From: DATAAP01 sp041690495
GTDB taxonomy: Bacteria > Pseudomonadota > Alphaproteobacteria > CACIAM-22H2
NCBI GenBank assembly: GCA_041690495.1
Contig: JAWLHE010000010.1
Span: 124,001-188,000 of the forward strand
DNA: 64,000 bases
Direction: 5' to 3'
Made by a program: the position numbers and the translations under genes. The notes beneath the pieces were generated by a model. The model did no database searches. It saw only the letters and a list, made by a program, of their open reading frames with translations, and was not told where the DNA came from. Below, one piece after another: positions 56,112 through 64,000 of the stretch (the first letter of the stretch is position 1; each line of letters opens with the position of its first letter).

Positions 56112-56312
56112 TCAGCGATTTATCAGCCAGAGGACCACCGACAGGACGACGCTGACCAGGATGCTGGTGGCGATCGGGATGTAGATCCGCGCGTTGCCGT
56201 GCTCGATGACGATGTCGCCCGGCAGGCGGCCGAGGCCGAGCTTGGCCAGAAATGGCCACAACAGTCCGGCGAGAACGAGGACGATTCCGAAGACGATCAG
56301 CGTGCGGGACAT
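56112..56312 (-). CDS. DUF2905 family small membrane protein
   Basis: The 66-residue protein has two membrane segments and the conserved DUF2905 middle LGRLPGDIVIEHGNARIYIPI. An upstream in-frame start would add six residues. Function unknown. It lies alone between the EamA gene and the phaZ region. Confidence 0.88.
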   Translation of the reverse strand: MSRTLIVFGIVLVLAGLLWPFLAKLGLGRLPGDIVIEHGNARIYIPIATSILVSVVLSVVLWLINR

Positions 56313-56388
56313 GGGCCCTTCCCGCCGCAATACGTGTTGCCGCGGCGCGGGGATGCAAGGCGGGCAGAACGGCGCAATCGGCTGAACG

Positions 56389-56495
56389 GTGAAACGGGCG
56401 GACAGGTCAGAACGCGTGAAACAGGTGAAACACGTGTACGGAGCTACACAGGATCAGTGGGTTAGCTGCTTCACGGGCGTCCCGTCCCGTTTCAC
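56389..56495. repeat. Four copies of the heptamer GTGAAAC
   Basis: GTGAAAC occurs at 56389-56395, 56416-56422 and 56425-56431, and inverted (GTTTCAC) at 56489-56495, just past the phaZ stop. CACGTG overlaps the third copy. The clustered copies suggest protein binding or RNA pairing, but there is no gene start next to them except DUF2905. Confidence 0.4.
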
Positions 56496-56499
56496 TCGA

Positions 56500-57717
56500 T
56501 CAGGCGTTCTCGCGGATGAAGCTGCGGACCTGCGGCAGGATCTCGCCGCGCCACTTCCGGCCGTTGAAGATGCCGAAATGGCCGACGCCCTGCTGCATCA
56601 GATGCTTGCGCTTCTTCGCCGGCAGGTTCGCGCAGAGGCCGTGCGCGGCGTAGGTCTGGCCGATGCCGGAGATGTCGTCGAGCTCGCCTTCGACCGTCAT
56701 CAGCGCCGTCTCGCGGATGGCCTTCGGATCGACCTTGCGGCCCCGCGAGCGCATCGTGCCGAGCGGAAGGGCGTGGTCCTGGAAGGCGGTCTTGACGGTC
56801 TGCAGATAGAACTCGGCGGTCAGGTCCATGACCGAGAGATATTCGTCGTAGAAGCGGCGGTGGCCGGCGGCGCTGTCGCCGTCGCCGCGCACGAGATGCT
56901 CGAAGTGCCGCATCGTCGAGCCGAAATGCCGGTCGAGGTTCATCGTCATGAAGCCGGTCAGCTGCAGGAAGCCCGGATAGACGCGGCGCATGAAGCCGGG
57001 ATAGATGGCCGGCACCACCGTCAATACGCTGTGCTCGAACCATTCGATCGGGCGCGTCGCGGCCAGGACGTTGACCTGGGTCGGGTTGACGCGGGTATCG
57101 ATCGGCCCGCCCATCAGGGTCATCGATCGCGGCACGGCGGGGTCGCCGGCATCCGACATTAGGGCGACCGCCGCGAGCACTGGCACCGAGGGCTGGCACA
57201 CCGCGATGACGTGCACGTCCGGGCCGAGCCGCCGCAGGAAGCCGATGACGTAATCGATATAGTCGTCGAGGTCGAACGGCCCGCGTTCGAGCGGCACCTC
57301 GCAGGCGTTGGTCCAGTCGGTGATGTAGACGTCGTGCTGCGGCAGCAGCGCCTGCACGGTGCCGCGCAGCAGGGTCGCGTAGTGCCCGGACATCGGTGCC
57401 ACCACCAGAACCCTCGGGTCCTCGCGCGCAGTGTCGCGGCGGAAGTGCAGCAGGTCGCAGAATGGCAGACTCTCGACCGTGTCGATCTCGACCGCCACCG
57501 GCTCGCCGTCGATCACGGTCGTGTCGATGCCGAACTCGGGCTTGCCATAGCGCCGCGTCACCCGCTCGTAGATCTCCGAGCCTGCCGCGATCGCCCGCCC
57601 GACCCGGGTATAAGAGATCGGCAGCAGGGGATGGCTGAACAGGTGCTGGAGGCTTTCCGCGACGAATCTGGAAGGCGACATCATCGCGTGCTGGAGATCA
57701 TACAGGTGGTAGAGCAT
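56500..57717 (-). CDS. phaZ: Intracellular polyhydroxyalkanoate depolymerase
   Basis: The 405-residue alpha/beta hydrolase breaks down stored PHB. The lipase-like box has a Cys nucleophile, C174 in VCQPSVPV, as in intracellular PhaZ enzymes, and the protein ends with the PHB depolymerase C-terminal domain (KKRKHLMQQGVGHFGIFNG with the catalytic His). N-terminal LYDLQHAMMSPSR is also typical. It shows that the organism stores polyhydroxybutyrate. Confidence 0.94.
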   Translation of the reverse strand: MLYHLYDLQHAMMSPSRFVAESLQHLFSHPLLPISYTRVGRAIAAGSEIYERVTRRYGKPEFGIDTTVIDGEPVAVEIDTVESLPFCDLLHFRRDTAREDPRVLVVAPMSGHYATLLRGTVQALLPQHDVYITDWTNACEVPLERGPFDLDDYIDYVIGFLRRLGPDVHVIAVCQPSVPVLAAVALMSDAGDPAVPRSMTLMGGPIDTRVNPTQVNVLAATRPIEWFEHSVLTVVPAIYPGFMRRVYPGFLQLTGFMTMNLDRHFGSTMRHFEHLVRGDGDSAAGHRRFYDEYLSVMDLTAEFYLQTVKTAFQDHALPLGTMRSRGRKVDPKAIRETALMTVEGELDDISGIGQTYAAHGLCANLPAKKRKHLMQQGVGHFGIFNGRKWRGEILPQVRSFIRENA

Positions 57718-57764
57718 ACGAAAGTATTACCCCTAGGAGTGCGAAGCAGCCTACTCCCAAAGAG

Positions 57765-59114
57765 TTAATGCTCCAACCCAATACCGCCAAGTCCGTCCGG
57801 ATTCATCCGGTCGATCAGATGGATAAAGGAACCCAGTACCGTGCCGGCGCGCCGGCCCGCAAAGCCGAGCGGTCTTTCCTGTGCATCCTGGGCTTCGAAC
57901 AGGGGATCGCCCTCCGCGGCGGTTGCGGTCGCGTAGTGAAACTCGTGCCCGCGGTACGATGTTCCGGACGGCCCCAGCGGCGTGCCTGCCGCCAGCTTTA
58001 CCGTGCGGTAACCAAGGGCAAGGCGTCGTTCGGCGAAGCTGGCGCACGCCGGAAGGAGCGCGGCCATCGGGTGGACGTGGCCCGAGGCATCGGTGAGGGT
58101 GCGGCCGAGCACCATGTAGCCGCCGCACTCTCCGTAGACGGTCGCGCCGCGCGCCGCTGCCTTCCGCAGGCCGTCGAGGAAGGTGTGGTTGCCGGCGAGC
58201 CGGCCGGCATGAAGCTCGGGATATCCGCCCGGCAGGAAGACGGCGTCGGCGGCACTGTCCGGTGCGGCGTCCGCGAGCGGCGAGAATGTCGTGATCTCGG
58301 CCCCGGCCGCACGCCAGCCGGCGAGCATCGCGGGATAGGCGAAGGCGAACGCATCGTCCTCCGCCACCGCGATCCGTTGGCCGAGGGGCGGCAGGGCGCA
58401 GGCCGGCGCGCGCGCGATCGTGCGCGCCGGGCGCGCCAGTGCCACCAGCGCATCGAGATCGACCGCATCGGCGACCCTGTCGGCGGCACGCTCGATCACC
58501 GCATCGAGATCGGCGCGCTCGCGCGCCTGGACGAGACCGAGATGGCGCTCCGGCAGCGCGATCCTCGCATCGCGCGGCACGGCGCCGAGCCGCGCCAGCA
58601 ACGGCAGCGATGCCGCCGTGGCCGCGTCGAGAACGGCGACATGCTTCGCGCCGCCGACGCGATTGAAGATCACCCCGGCCACGGCGACGTCAGCGCGATG
58701 GTGTGCGAATCCCGAGAGCAGCGCCGCTACGGAGGCCGCCTGGCGACCGGCGTCGACGACGAGGACGACCGGCCAGCCGGTCGCCTGCGCGAGATCGGCG
58801 CATGAGCCGCGGCCCTGCGCATCGACGCCGTCGAACAGGCCCATCGCGCCCTCGCAGACGATCAGGTCCGCATCGCGAGCCAGCGTCGCAATGGCCGCTG
58901 CGACCGTCGCCGGCCGCATCGCCCATGGATCAAGGTTGAGACACGGCCGGCCGGTGGCCGCCGCATGGAATGCCGGATCGATATAGTCGGGCCCTGACTT
59001 CGCGGCGGCGACGCGAAGGCCGCGGCGCCGCAAGGCGCGCAACAGGCCCATCGTGACCGTCGTCTTGCCGCTCCCCGAAGCCGGTGCGGCGACGATCAGC
59101 CCGCCGACGCTCAC
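57765..59114 (-). CDS. cobB: Cobyrinate a,c-diamide synthase
   Basis: The 449-residue enzyme amidates cobyrinate (or hydrogenobyrinate) at a and c with glutamine and ATP. It has a P-loop APASGSGKTTVT near the start, KSGPDYIDPAFH and a C-terminal class I glutamine amidotransferase domain with Cys in YGECGGYMVLG and the His in EFHY. It starts with GTG at 59114, overlapping the SCO1 stop as GTGA. It is the last gene of the cobA-lipoprotein-SCO1-cobB unit. Confidence 0.95.
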   Translation of the reverse strand: MSVGGLIVAAPASGSGKTTVTMGLLRALRRRGLRVAAAKSGPDYIDPAFHAAATGRPCLNLDPWAMRPATVAAAIATLARDADLIVCEGAMGLFDGVDAQGRGSCADLAQATGWPVVLVVDAGRQAASVAALLSGFAHHRADVAVAGVIFNRVGGAKHVAVLDAATAASLPLLARLGAVPRDARIALPERHLGLVQARERADLDAVIERAADRVADAVDLDALVALARPARTIARAPACALPPLGQRIAVAEDDAFAFAYPAMLAGWRAAGAEITTFSPLADAAPDSAADAVFLPGGYPELHAGRLAGNHTFLDGLRKAAARGATVYGECGGYMVLGRTLTDASGHVHPMAALLPACASFAERRLALGYRTVKLAAGTPLGPSGTSYRGHEFHYATATAAEGDPLFEAQDAQERPLGFAGRRAGTVLGSFIHLIDRMNPDGLGGIGLEH

Positions 59115-59716
59115 AGATGCTTGCGGATCGCGTCCGCCATCCTGTCGGGCGGCGTATCGTGCGTGAAATGCGTGAGGAACTTGCCGTCGCGCCCCATCAG
59201 ATAGATGAAGCCGGAATGATCGACCGCGTAGTTCGGATCGGTTTCCGGGTCACCATGCACCTTGTAGTACACGCGATAGGCCTTCGCCGCCGCTGCGACC
59301 TGCTCCGCCGTTCCGGTCAGTCCGACGATCCGCTCGGAGAAATGCGCGACATAGTCCTTCATCACCGCGGACGTGTCGCGCGCCGGGTCGACCGTGATGA
59401 AGATCGGCTGGATCTCGTCGGCGCCTTGGCCGAGCGACTCGAGAACATCCGTCATCAGCTGCAGGCCGAGCGGGCAGATGTCGGGGCAGTTCGTGAAGCC
59501 GAAATTCACCAGCATCAGCCGACCGCGGAAATCGCTGTCGCTGCGCGTCCTGCCGTCCTGATCGGTCAAGGTAAACGGGCCGCCGATCAGCGCTTCGCCG
59601 TAGCCGCGATTCCCGCCTTCGGAGCCGCTGAGCAGGCGATGTCCGACATAGCCGAGCCCGACGCCGATCAGCACCGTCGCGAGGACGATGGCGATCCGCA
59701 TGCGAAGCGGAATCAT
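59111..59716 (-). CDS. SCO1/SenC family protein
   Basis: The 201-residue protein has an N-terminal membrane anchor (residues 7-25) and a thioredoxin fold with the copper-site FTNCPDICP (C-x3-C) and the distal His in DHSGF. SCO proteins deliver copper to cytochrome c oxidase. It overlaps the small lipoprotein stop as ATGA and the cobB start. Its place inside a cobalamin operon is unusual. Confidence 0.93.
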   Translation of the reverse strand: MIPLRMRIAIVLATVLIGVGLGYVGHRLLSGSEGGNRGYGEALIGGPFTLTDQDGRTRSDSDFRGRLMLVNFGFTNCPDICPLGLQLMTDVLESLGQGADEIQPIFITVDPARDTSAVMKDYVAHFSERIVGLTGTAEQVAAAAKAYRVYYKVHGDPETDPNYAVDHSGFIYLMGRDGKFLTHFTHDTPPDRMADAIRKHL

Positions 59717-60024
59717 CGCGACGTCTGGCCGCCGCGCTCGCGCCGCCAGCCGCGGGCCTCCATGCAGTCGCGGTAGACGTCGCCCGGCGCCGAACCGGCG
59801 CGGCGCGTGCCTGCGTCGACGCCGCTTTCGACGATGCCGGTGCGGCCCGAATCGCGATCGTCGAATACGAAATCGTAGCCTTGGCTGCGCGACGCGCAGG
59901 CGTCCTGGTCGAGCCGAAGATCCTCGATGGTGGTGCCGCCCTTGGCCCAGCGCGTCGAAGGCGAGGAGCACGCCGCCGTGCCGGCGGCAACGACGACGAG
60001 CGTGACGAGCAGAGTGGATTTCAT
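59713..60024 (-). CDS. Small hypothetical lipoprotein
   Basis: The 103-residue protein has a signal peptide and lipobox (TAAC, Cys about residue 19). The mature part has two more Cys, in DACASRS and YRDCMEARGW. The RDCMEARGW ending resembles small outer-membrane lipoproteins of unknown function. It overlaps the SCO1 start and follows cobA by 54 bp. Confidence 0.75.
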   Translation of the reverse strand: MKSTLLVTLVVVAAGTAACSSPSTRWAKGGTTIEDLRLDQDACASRSQGYDFVFDDRDSGRTGIVESGVDAGTRRAGSAPGDVYRDCMEARGWRRERGGQTSR

Positions 60025-60078
60025 GGCTAAGACATAGTGGTTGGGGACGGCGATGTCAGCCTCGATTCGCGGCAGCCT

Positions 60079-60921
60079 TCAGCCGGTCTCGCGGCGCCCG
60101 TGCCGGGTGCCGAGCGGATCGGCCTCGAGAACGCGGCCGCCGAGTGCGCCGAGCCAGTCGAGGCCGCGGCGCAATGTGACCACCTCGCCGACGACCAGAA
60201 TGGCCGGCGGCTCGAGCCCGGCCTGCATCGCCTCGGCTTTTGCCTGCGCCAGAGTCGTCTCCAGCACCTGCTGGCGGTCGGTTGCCGCACGGCTGACGAT
60301 CGCGACCGGCTCCGTTCCCGGCCGTCCCGCTGCCATCAGGTGCTGGGCGATGCGGCCGAGGTGCTTGAGCGCCATGTAGAACACCAGGACCGGCGCGCCT
60401 TTCGCGAGCGCGGCCCAGTCGAGCCCGTCGGGCACATCGCCGGTTACACCGTGGCCGGTGACGAAGGTCACCGCCTGATTGGTGTCGCGGTGGGTAACGG
60501 GGATGCCGGCATAGGCGAGCCCGCCGATCCCTGCCGTGATACCCGGTACGACGCGGAACGGAACGCCGGCATCGACCAGCGCCAGCGCCTCTTCGCCGCC
60601 GCGGCCGAACACGAACGGGTCGCCGCCCTTGAGGCGCAGGACGCGCAGTCCGGCCTTTGCGTGGCGTACCAGCCGGTCGGAGATGTCGGGCTGGCGCGGC
60701 GACGGCTTGCCGCCGCGCTTGCCGGCGAACTCGAGCGCGGCGCCCGGCCGCGTCAGCGCCAGGATGCGGGTATCGACGAGCGCATCGTACACCACGACAT
60801 CGGCGTGCTGCAGCGCGTGGACGGCGTAGAGCGACAGCAGGCCGGGATCGCCCGGACCGGCGCCAACCAGCCAGACCCAACCCGATTCGAATACCGGAAA
60901 TTCCAGAGAGAGCTCCCGCAT
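60079..60921 (-). CDS. cobA: Uroporphyrinogen-III C-methyltransferase
   Basis: The 280-residue enzyme makes precorrin-2 by methylating uroporphyrinogen III at C2 and C7. SAM-binding motifs are VGAGPGDPGLLS near the start, GGDPFVFGRGGEE and VVPGITAGIGGLAYAGIPVTHR. It is the first step that commits to cobalamin (or siroheme). It is divergent from the ArsB/NhaD-like gene with 42 bp between starts. A longer overlapping frame on the same strand is not the gene. Confidence 0.95.
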   Translation of the reverse strand: MRELSLEFPVFESGWVWLVGAGPGDPGLLSLYAVHALQHADVVVYDALVDTRILALTRPGAALEFAGKRGGKPSPRQPDISDRLVRHAKAGLRVLRLKGGDPFVFGRGGEEALALVDAGVPFRVVPGITAGIGGLAYAGIPVTHRDTNQAVTFVTGHGVTGDVPDGLDWAALAKGAPVLVFYMALKHLGRIAQHLMAAGRPGTEPVAIVSRAATDRQQVLETTLAQAKAEAMQAGLEPPAILVVGEVVTLRRGLDWLGALGGRVLEADPLGTRHGRRETG

Positions 60922-60963
60922 GCCGGACCAACCTAGCGCAGCCCACGTCCCGGCGCACCCTCG

Positions 60964-62241
60964 ATGTCAGCGCAACAGGCTTGCGCCACCGCCACGTTGG
61001 CAGCAGGGTGCTGCATGGTTGCGTTCACGCTCGCTGTCTTCATTCTGACCTATATCGGCATGGCGCTGGGCCGCGTGCCCGGGCTCCGGCTCGATCGCAG
61101 CGGCATCGCGCTGATCGCTGCCACCATGCTGGTGGCCGGCGGTTCCGTCAGCACCGGGCGGCTCGTCGACGCGATCCACTTCCCGACCATGATCCTGCTG
61201 TTCGCACTGATGATCGTGTCAGCGCGGTTCGCCGCGGCGGGTTTCTACGAGGCATGCGCCGCCTGGATCGCGCGCCATGGCGGCAGCCCGGTCCTGCTGC
61301 TGGCGCTGACGATCGGCATAGCGGGGGCGCTGTCGGCAGTGCTGGTCAACGACGTGGTCGTCTTCGTCATGACGCCGCTGCTGTGCGCGGGTCTGGCGCA
61401 TCGCCGGCTCGACGTGCGCCCGTTTCTCGCCGGGCTCGCCGGCGCCAGCAATGCCGGCTCGGCGGCGACGTTGATCGGCAACCCGCAGAATATCGTCATC
61501 GGCCAGGTCGGCGGGCTCGATTTCGTCCGGTTCGTGCTGGCGTGCGGCGTACCCGCCGTGGTCGCGCTCGCGATCGTGTTCGCGTCGGTCTGGCTGGTCT
61601 GGCGCAAATCGCTGCGCATGAAGCCAAAGCCGGTCGAGGCCGTGACCCCGGCCTACGACCGCGCGGAAACCGCGAAGGCAGGAATCGCGACTCTCCTGCT
61701 TCTTGCGCTGTTCATGACGCCGATCGCGCGCGACATGAGCGCGCTGCTGGTCGCGGCCGTGCTGCTGATGAGCCGGCGCTTTTCCAGCCGCGACATGTTG
61801 ACCAGCGTGGATTGGCCGCTGCTTCTGCTGTTCGTCGGGCTCTTCGTCGTCAACGATGCACTGGCGGAGACGGGCCTCACCGCCGACGCGCTGATCTTGC
61901 TCGCGGAACGCGGCTGGCTGCCCGACCGTCTTTCGGTGCTGGTGCCGATGACGCTGCTTGCCAGCAATACGATTGGCAACGTGCCGACGGTCATCATGGT
62001 GCTCGCGGTCTGGCGCGACATTCCCGAAGGCGCCCTCTATGCGCTTGCACTTCTGACGACGCTCGCGGGAAACCTTTTTCTGGTCGGCAGCATCGCCAAC
62101 CTGATCGTCGCCGAACGAGCGGCGCAGGCCGGTTTCAAGTTCGGGTTCATCGACCACGCCCGGGCCGGCGTGCCGATGACCCTCCTGTCGATGGCGGTCG
62201 CGGTCGCCTGGCTCTATGCCGGCGGCTGGCTCGACTGGTGA
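60964..62241 (+). CDS. ArsB/NhaD-like anion or cation transporter
   Basis: The 425-residue protein has about 11 hydrophobic segments and the ion-transporter superfamily pattern: NDVVVFVMTPLLCAGLAHRR, SNAGSAATLIGNPQNIVIGQ and SNTIGNVPTVIMVLAVW, matched inverted-repeat motifs. Relatives transport arsenite, Na+/H+ or dicarboxylates. It lies between cobA and cbiD, which raises a link to metal or organic-acid supply for cobalamin, but that is only context. Confidence 0.88.
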   Translation: MSAQQACATATLAAGCCMVAFTLAVFILTYIGMALGRVPGLRLDRSGIALIAATMLVAGGSVSTGRLVDAIHFPTMILLFALMIVSARFAAAGFYEACAAWIARHGGSPVLLLALTIGIAGALSAVLVNDVVVFVMTPLLCAGLAHRRLDVRPFLAGLAGASNAGSAATLIGNPQNIVIGQVGGLDFVRFVLACGVPAVVALAIVFASVWLVWRKSLRMKPKPVEAVTPAYDRAETAKAGIATLLLLALFMTPIARDMSALLVAAVLLMSRRFSSRDMLTSVDWPLLLLFVGLFVVNDALAETGLTADALILLAERGWLPDRLSVLVPMTLLASNTIGNVPTVIMVLAVWRDIPEGALYALALLTTLAGNLFLVGSIANLIVAERAAQAGFKFGFIDHARAGVPMTLLSMAVAVAWLYAGGWLDW

Positions 62242-62265
62242 TGCCGCCGGCGCTACGGTTCGGCC

Positions 62266-63384
62266 ATGTCTGATCAGGACGAGGGCATGGCGCCGGAAGC
62301 GGCGGCGAAGCCGGCCGGTCCGCTGCGGCGCGGCTGGACGACCGGCGCCTGCGCGGCCGCGGCGTCGCGCGCCGCCTACGAGGCGCTGCTCACCGGCATG
62401 TTCCCCGACCCCGTGGCCATCCAGCTGCCGCGCGGCCAGCGACCGTCCTTCGCCCTGGCGCGGCGGGAGTTGACGGCGGGCCGCGCCACCGCCGGAATCG
62501 TCAAGGATGCCGGCGACGATCCCGACATCACGCACGGCGCCCTGGTTCTCGCGAGCGTCGAGGGCGGCGCGCCGGGCAGCGGTATCGTTTTCAGGGCGGG
62601 CGAGGGGGTCGGCACAGTGACGCGTGCGGGCCTGCAGCTTCCGCCAGGCGAGCCGGCCATCAATCCCGGTCCGCGGGCGATGATCGCGAGCGCGATCCGC
62701 GACGCCGCCGACCATTGCGGCGGCACCGGCGATGTCGTGGTGACGGTGTCGGTGCCTGGCGGCGCCGCGCTGGCGGAAAAGACATTGAACGGACGCCTCG
62801 GCATCGTCGGCGGCATTTCGATTCTCGGGACGACCGGCATCGTCGTGCCGTATTCCTGCGCCGCCTGGATCCATTCGATACACCGCGGCATCGATGTCGC
62901 GCGCGCGGCCGGCCTGGCCCACGTCGCCGCTGCGACAGGTTCGACCTCCGAGGCGGCAGTCAAGGCGATGTACGACCTGCCCGACATGGCGCTGCTCGAC
63001 ATGGGCGACTTCGTCGGCGGCACGCTCAAGTACCTTCGTCGGCACCCGGTGCCGTGGCTGACCATCGCCGGTGGTTTCGGCAAGCTCGCCAAGCTCGCCG
63101 CCGGCGACCTGGATCTCCATTCGAGCCGCTCCCGTGTCGACGTCGGCGCGCTTGCGGCGCTGCTCGATGAATGCGGCGCATCGGGCGATATCGCGGCGCG
63201 CGCACGGCAGGCCGGTTCGGCCGGCGAGGTGCTCGCCCTCGCCGGCGATGCGAATGTCGGTCTCGCCGACGCCGTCGCGCGCCGCGCGCGCGCGGTGGCG
63301 CTGGCGGCGCTCGCCGGCGGGATCGCGGTCGATGTCGTCGTCTTCGACCGGCAGGGGCGCCGGCTCGGTCATGCCGGCCCATGA
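62266..63384 (+). CDS. cbiD: Cobalt-precorrin-5B C1-methyltransferase
   Basis: The 372-residue enzyme has the CbiD start LRRGWTTGACAAAASRAAYEALL, KDAGDDPDITHGALV, GEGVGTVTRAGLQLPPGEPAINPGPR and GISILGTTGIVVPYS. It methylates the corrin ring at C1. cobK overlaps its stop as ATGA. Confidence 0.95.
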   Translation: MSDQDEGMAPEAAAKPAGPLRRGWTTGACAAAASRAAYEALLTGMFPDPVAIQLPRGQRPSFALARRELTAGRATAGIVKDAGDDPDITHGALVLASVEGGAPGSGIVFRAGEGVGTVTRAGLQLPPGEPAINPGPRAMIASAIRDAADHCGGTGDVVVTVSVPGGAALAEKTLNGRLGIVGGISILGTTGIVVPYSCAAWIHSIHRGIDVARAAGLAHVAAATGSTSEAAVKAMYDLPDMALLDMGDFVGGTLKYLRRHPVPWLTIAGGFGKLAKLAAGDLDLHSSRSRVDVGALAALLDECGASGDIAARARQAGSAGEVLALAGDANVGLADAVARRARAVALAALAGGIAVDVVVFDRQGRRLGHAGP

Positions 63385-64000
63385 GCAGGGTCCGCCGCGT
63401 TCTCGTGCTCGGTGGAACCGCCGAGGCGCGTGCGCTCGCCGCCGCCATCGCCGCGCGGTTCGCTGAGCAGGTCGAGCTGATTGTCTCCCTGGCCGGCCGC
63501 ACGCGGGCGCCTGCGACGTATGCCGGCGCCATCCGGGTCGGCGGGTTCGGCGGTGCGGAAGGGCTGGCCGAGTACCTGCGGCGCGAGCGCATCGACCTGC
63601 TCATCGATGCAACCCATCCCTTTGCCGCCGCGGTCTCGAGGCACGCGCGCGCGGCGGCGGCGCGCACCGGCATCGGACTGCTCGCCTTCGCCAGGCCGGA
63701 GTGGCGTCCGGGCCCGGACGACCGCTGGACGATCGTGCCCGATGCCGAAGCGGCTGCCGAAGCCGCTCGGCCGCTCGGCGAGCGGGTGTTCCTGACCTTC
63801 GGCGGCCGCGAGATCGGCGCCTTTGCCGGCATGGCCGAAAAGTGGTTCCTGGTGCGTCGCATCGAGGCCCCGGAGCGGCCGCTGCCGCTCGGCCGATATG
63901 AAGTATGTCTCGGCCGCGGTCCGTTCTCGCTCGAGAACGAGCTGAGGCTGCTACGGGACCGCAGGATCGACGTGCTGGTCACCAAGGCGAGCGGCGGTGC
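63381..64000 (+). CDS. cobK: Precorrin-6A reductase, 3' end outside the window
   Basis: The visible 206 codons start at the ATG 63381 that overlaps the cbiD stop. The NADPH site VLVLGGTAEARALAAAIA is at the N-terminus, followed by IDLLIDATHPFAAAVSRHARAAA and FLTFGGREIGAFAG, typical of CobK/CbiJ. It reduces precorrin-6A in corrin synthesis. The gene continues past the right edge. Confidence 0.94.
   Translation, partial: MSRVRRVLVLGGTAEARALAAAIAARFAEQVELIVSLAGRTRAPATYAGAIRVGGFGGAEGLAEYLRRERIDLLIDATHPFAAAVSRHARAAAARTGIGLLAFARPEWRPGPDDRWTIVPDAEAAAEAARPLGERVFLTFGGREIGAFAGMAEKWFLVRRIEAPERPLPLGRYEVCLGRGPFSLENELRLLRDRRIDVLVTKASGG

Noticed and set aside
61219..63372. Minus-strand open frame of 717 codons opposite the transporter and cbiD
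   Set aside because: Antisense to two clear families, with low-complexity Arg/Asp/Gln-rich sequence and no domain.

Overview
The window is about 64 kb of GC-rich, densely coding chromosome with short intergenic gaps. It most likely comes from an alphaproteobacterium of the Hyphomicrobiales/Rhodospirillales type. The evidence for this is a SAM-II riboswitch ahead of metZ (an alphaproteobacterial RNA class), an argD-argF-hslO block, an intracellular PHB depolymerase, many ABC importers and several lipoproteins. This is inference from gene content; no rRNA or other species marker is present. I see no phage, IS element, integrase, CRISPR array or replication origin, so most of it reads as core chromosome with a few accessory metabolic clusters.

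1-8.6 kb is a catabolic cluster of unassigned substrate. Its parts are a glutamine-synthetase-like ligase (cut by the left edge), a DUF1116 (AllG/YlbE-like) protein, a TetR regulator, a Rieske oxygenase with an unusual bridging Glu, a polar-amino-acid-type ABC importer (permease, ATPase, binding protein), a D-2-hydroxyacid dehydrogenase, and a ferredoxin-FAD-NAD reductase that could feed the oxygenase. Two related near-palindromes flank the TetR gene and look like its operators. This is the best candidate for an undescribed system.

8.9-25.8 kb is mostly housekeeping: tRNA-Gly(CCC), a DUF488 protein, a radical SAM/metallophosphoesterase pair, metZ behind a SAM-II riboswitch with a leader ORF and terminator, an OmpA-like lipoprotein, apaG, folE, trkH, argE, a lipoprotein, hslO, argF, argD, a large protein with two similar halves, an ABC-2 permease and recX. 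25.8-41.7 kb holds an MscS channel, a cobalamin-binding-fold protein, a GT87-like membrane protein, an NMT1-type ABC importer with a FAD oxidoreductase, a gtrA/methyltransferase/glycosyltransferase/membrane-protein group, and a 1090-residue cyclase-ATPase-TPR signalling protein.

41.8-49.2 kb has a sulfite-oxidase-like protein overlapping a glutathione peroxidase, a class V aminotransferase remnant with its middle deleted, and glpK followed by ugpBAEC for glycerol and glycerol-3-phosphate use. 49.3-57.7 kb holds regulators (LuxR, a short LysR), exporters (LysE, MFS, EamA), a GNAT, an EEP-fold hydrolase, DUF2905 and phaZ. 57.8-64 kb is a cobalamin region: minus strand cobA - lipoprotein - SCO1 - cobB with overlapping genes; plus strand an ArsB/NhaD-like transporter, cbiD and cobK (cut by the right edge).
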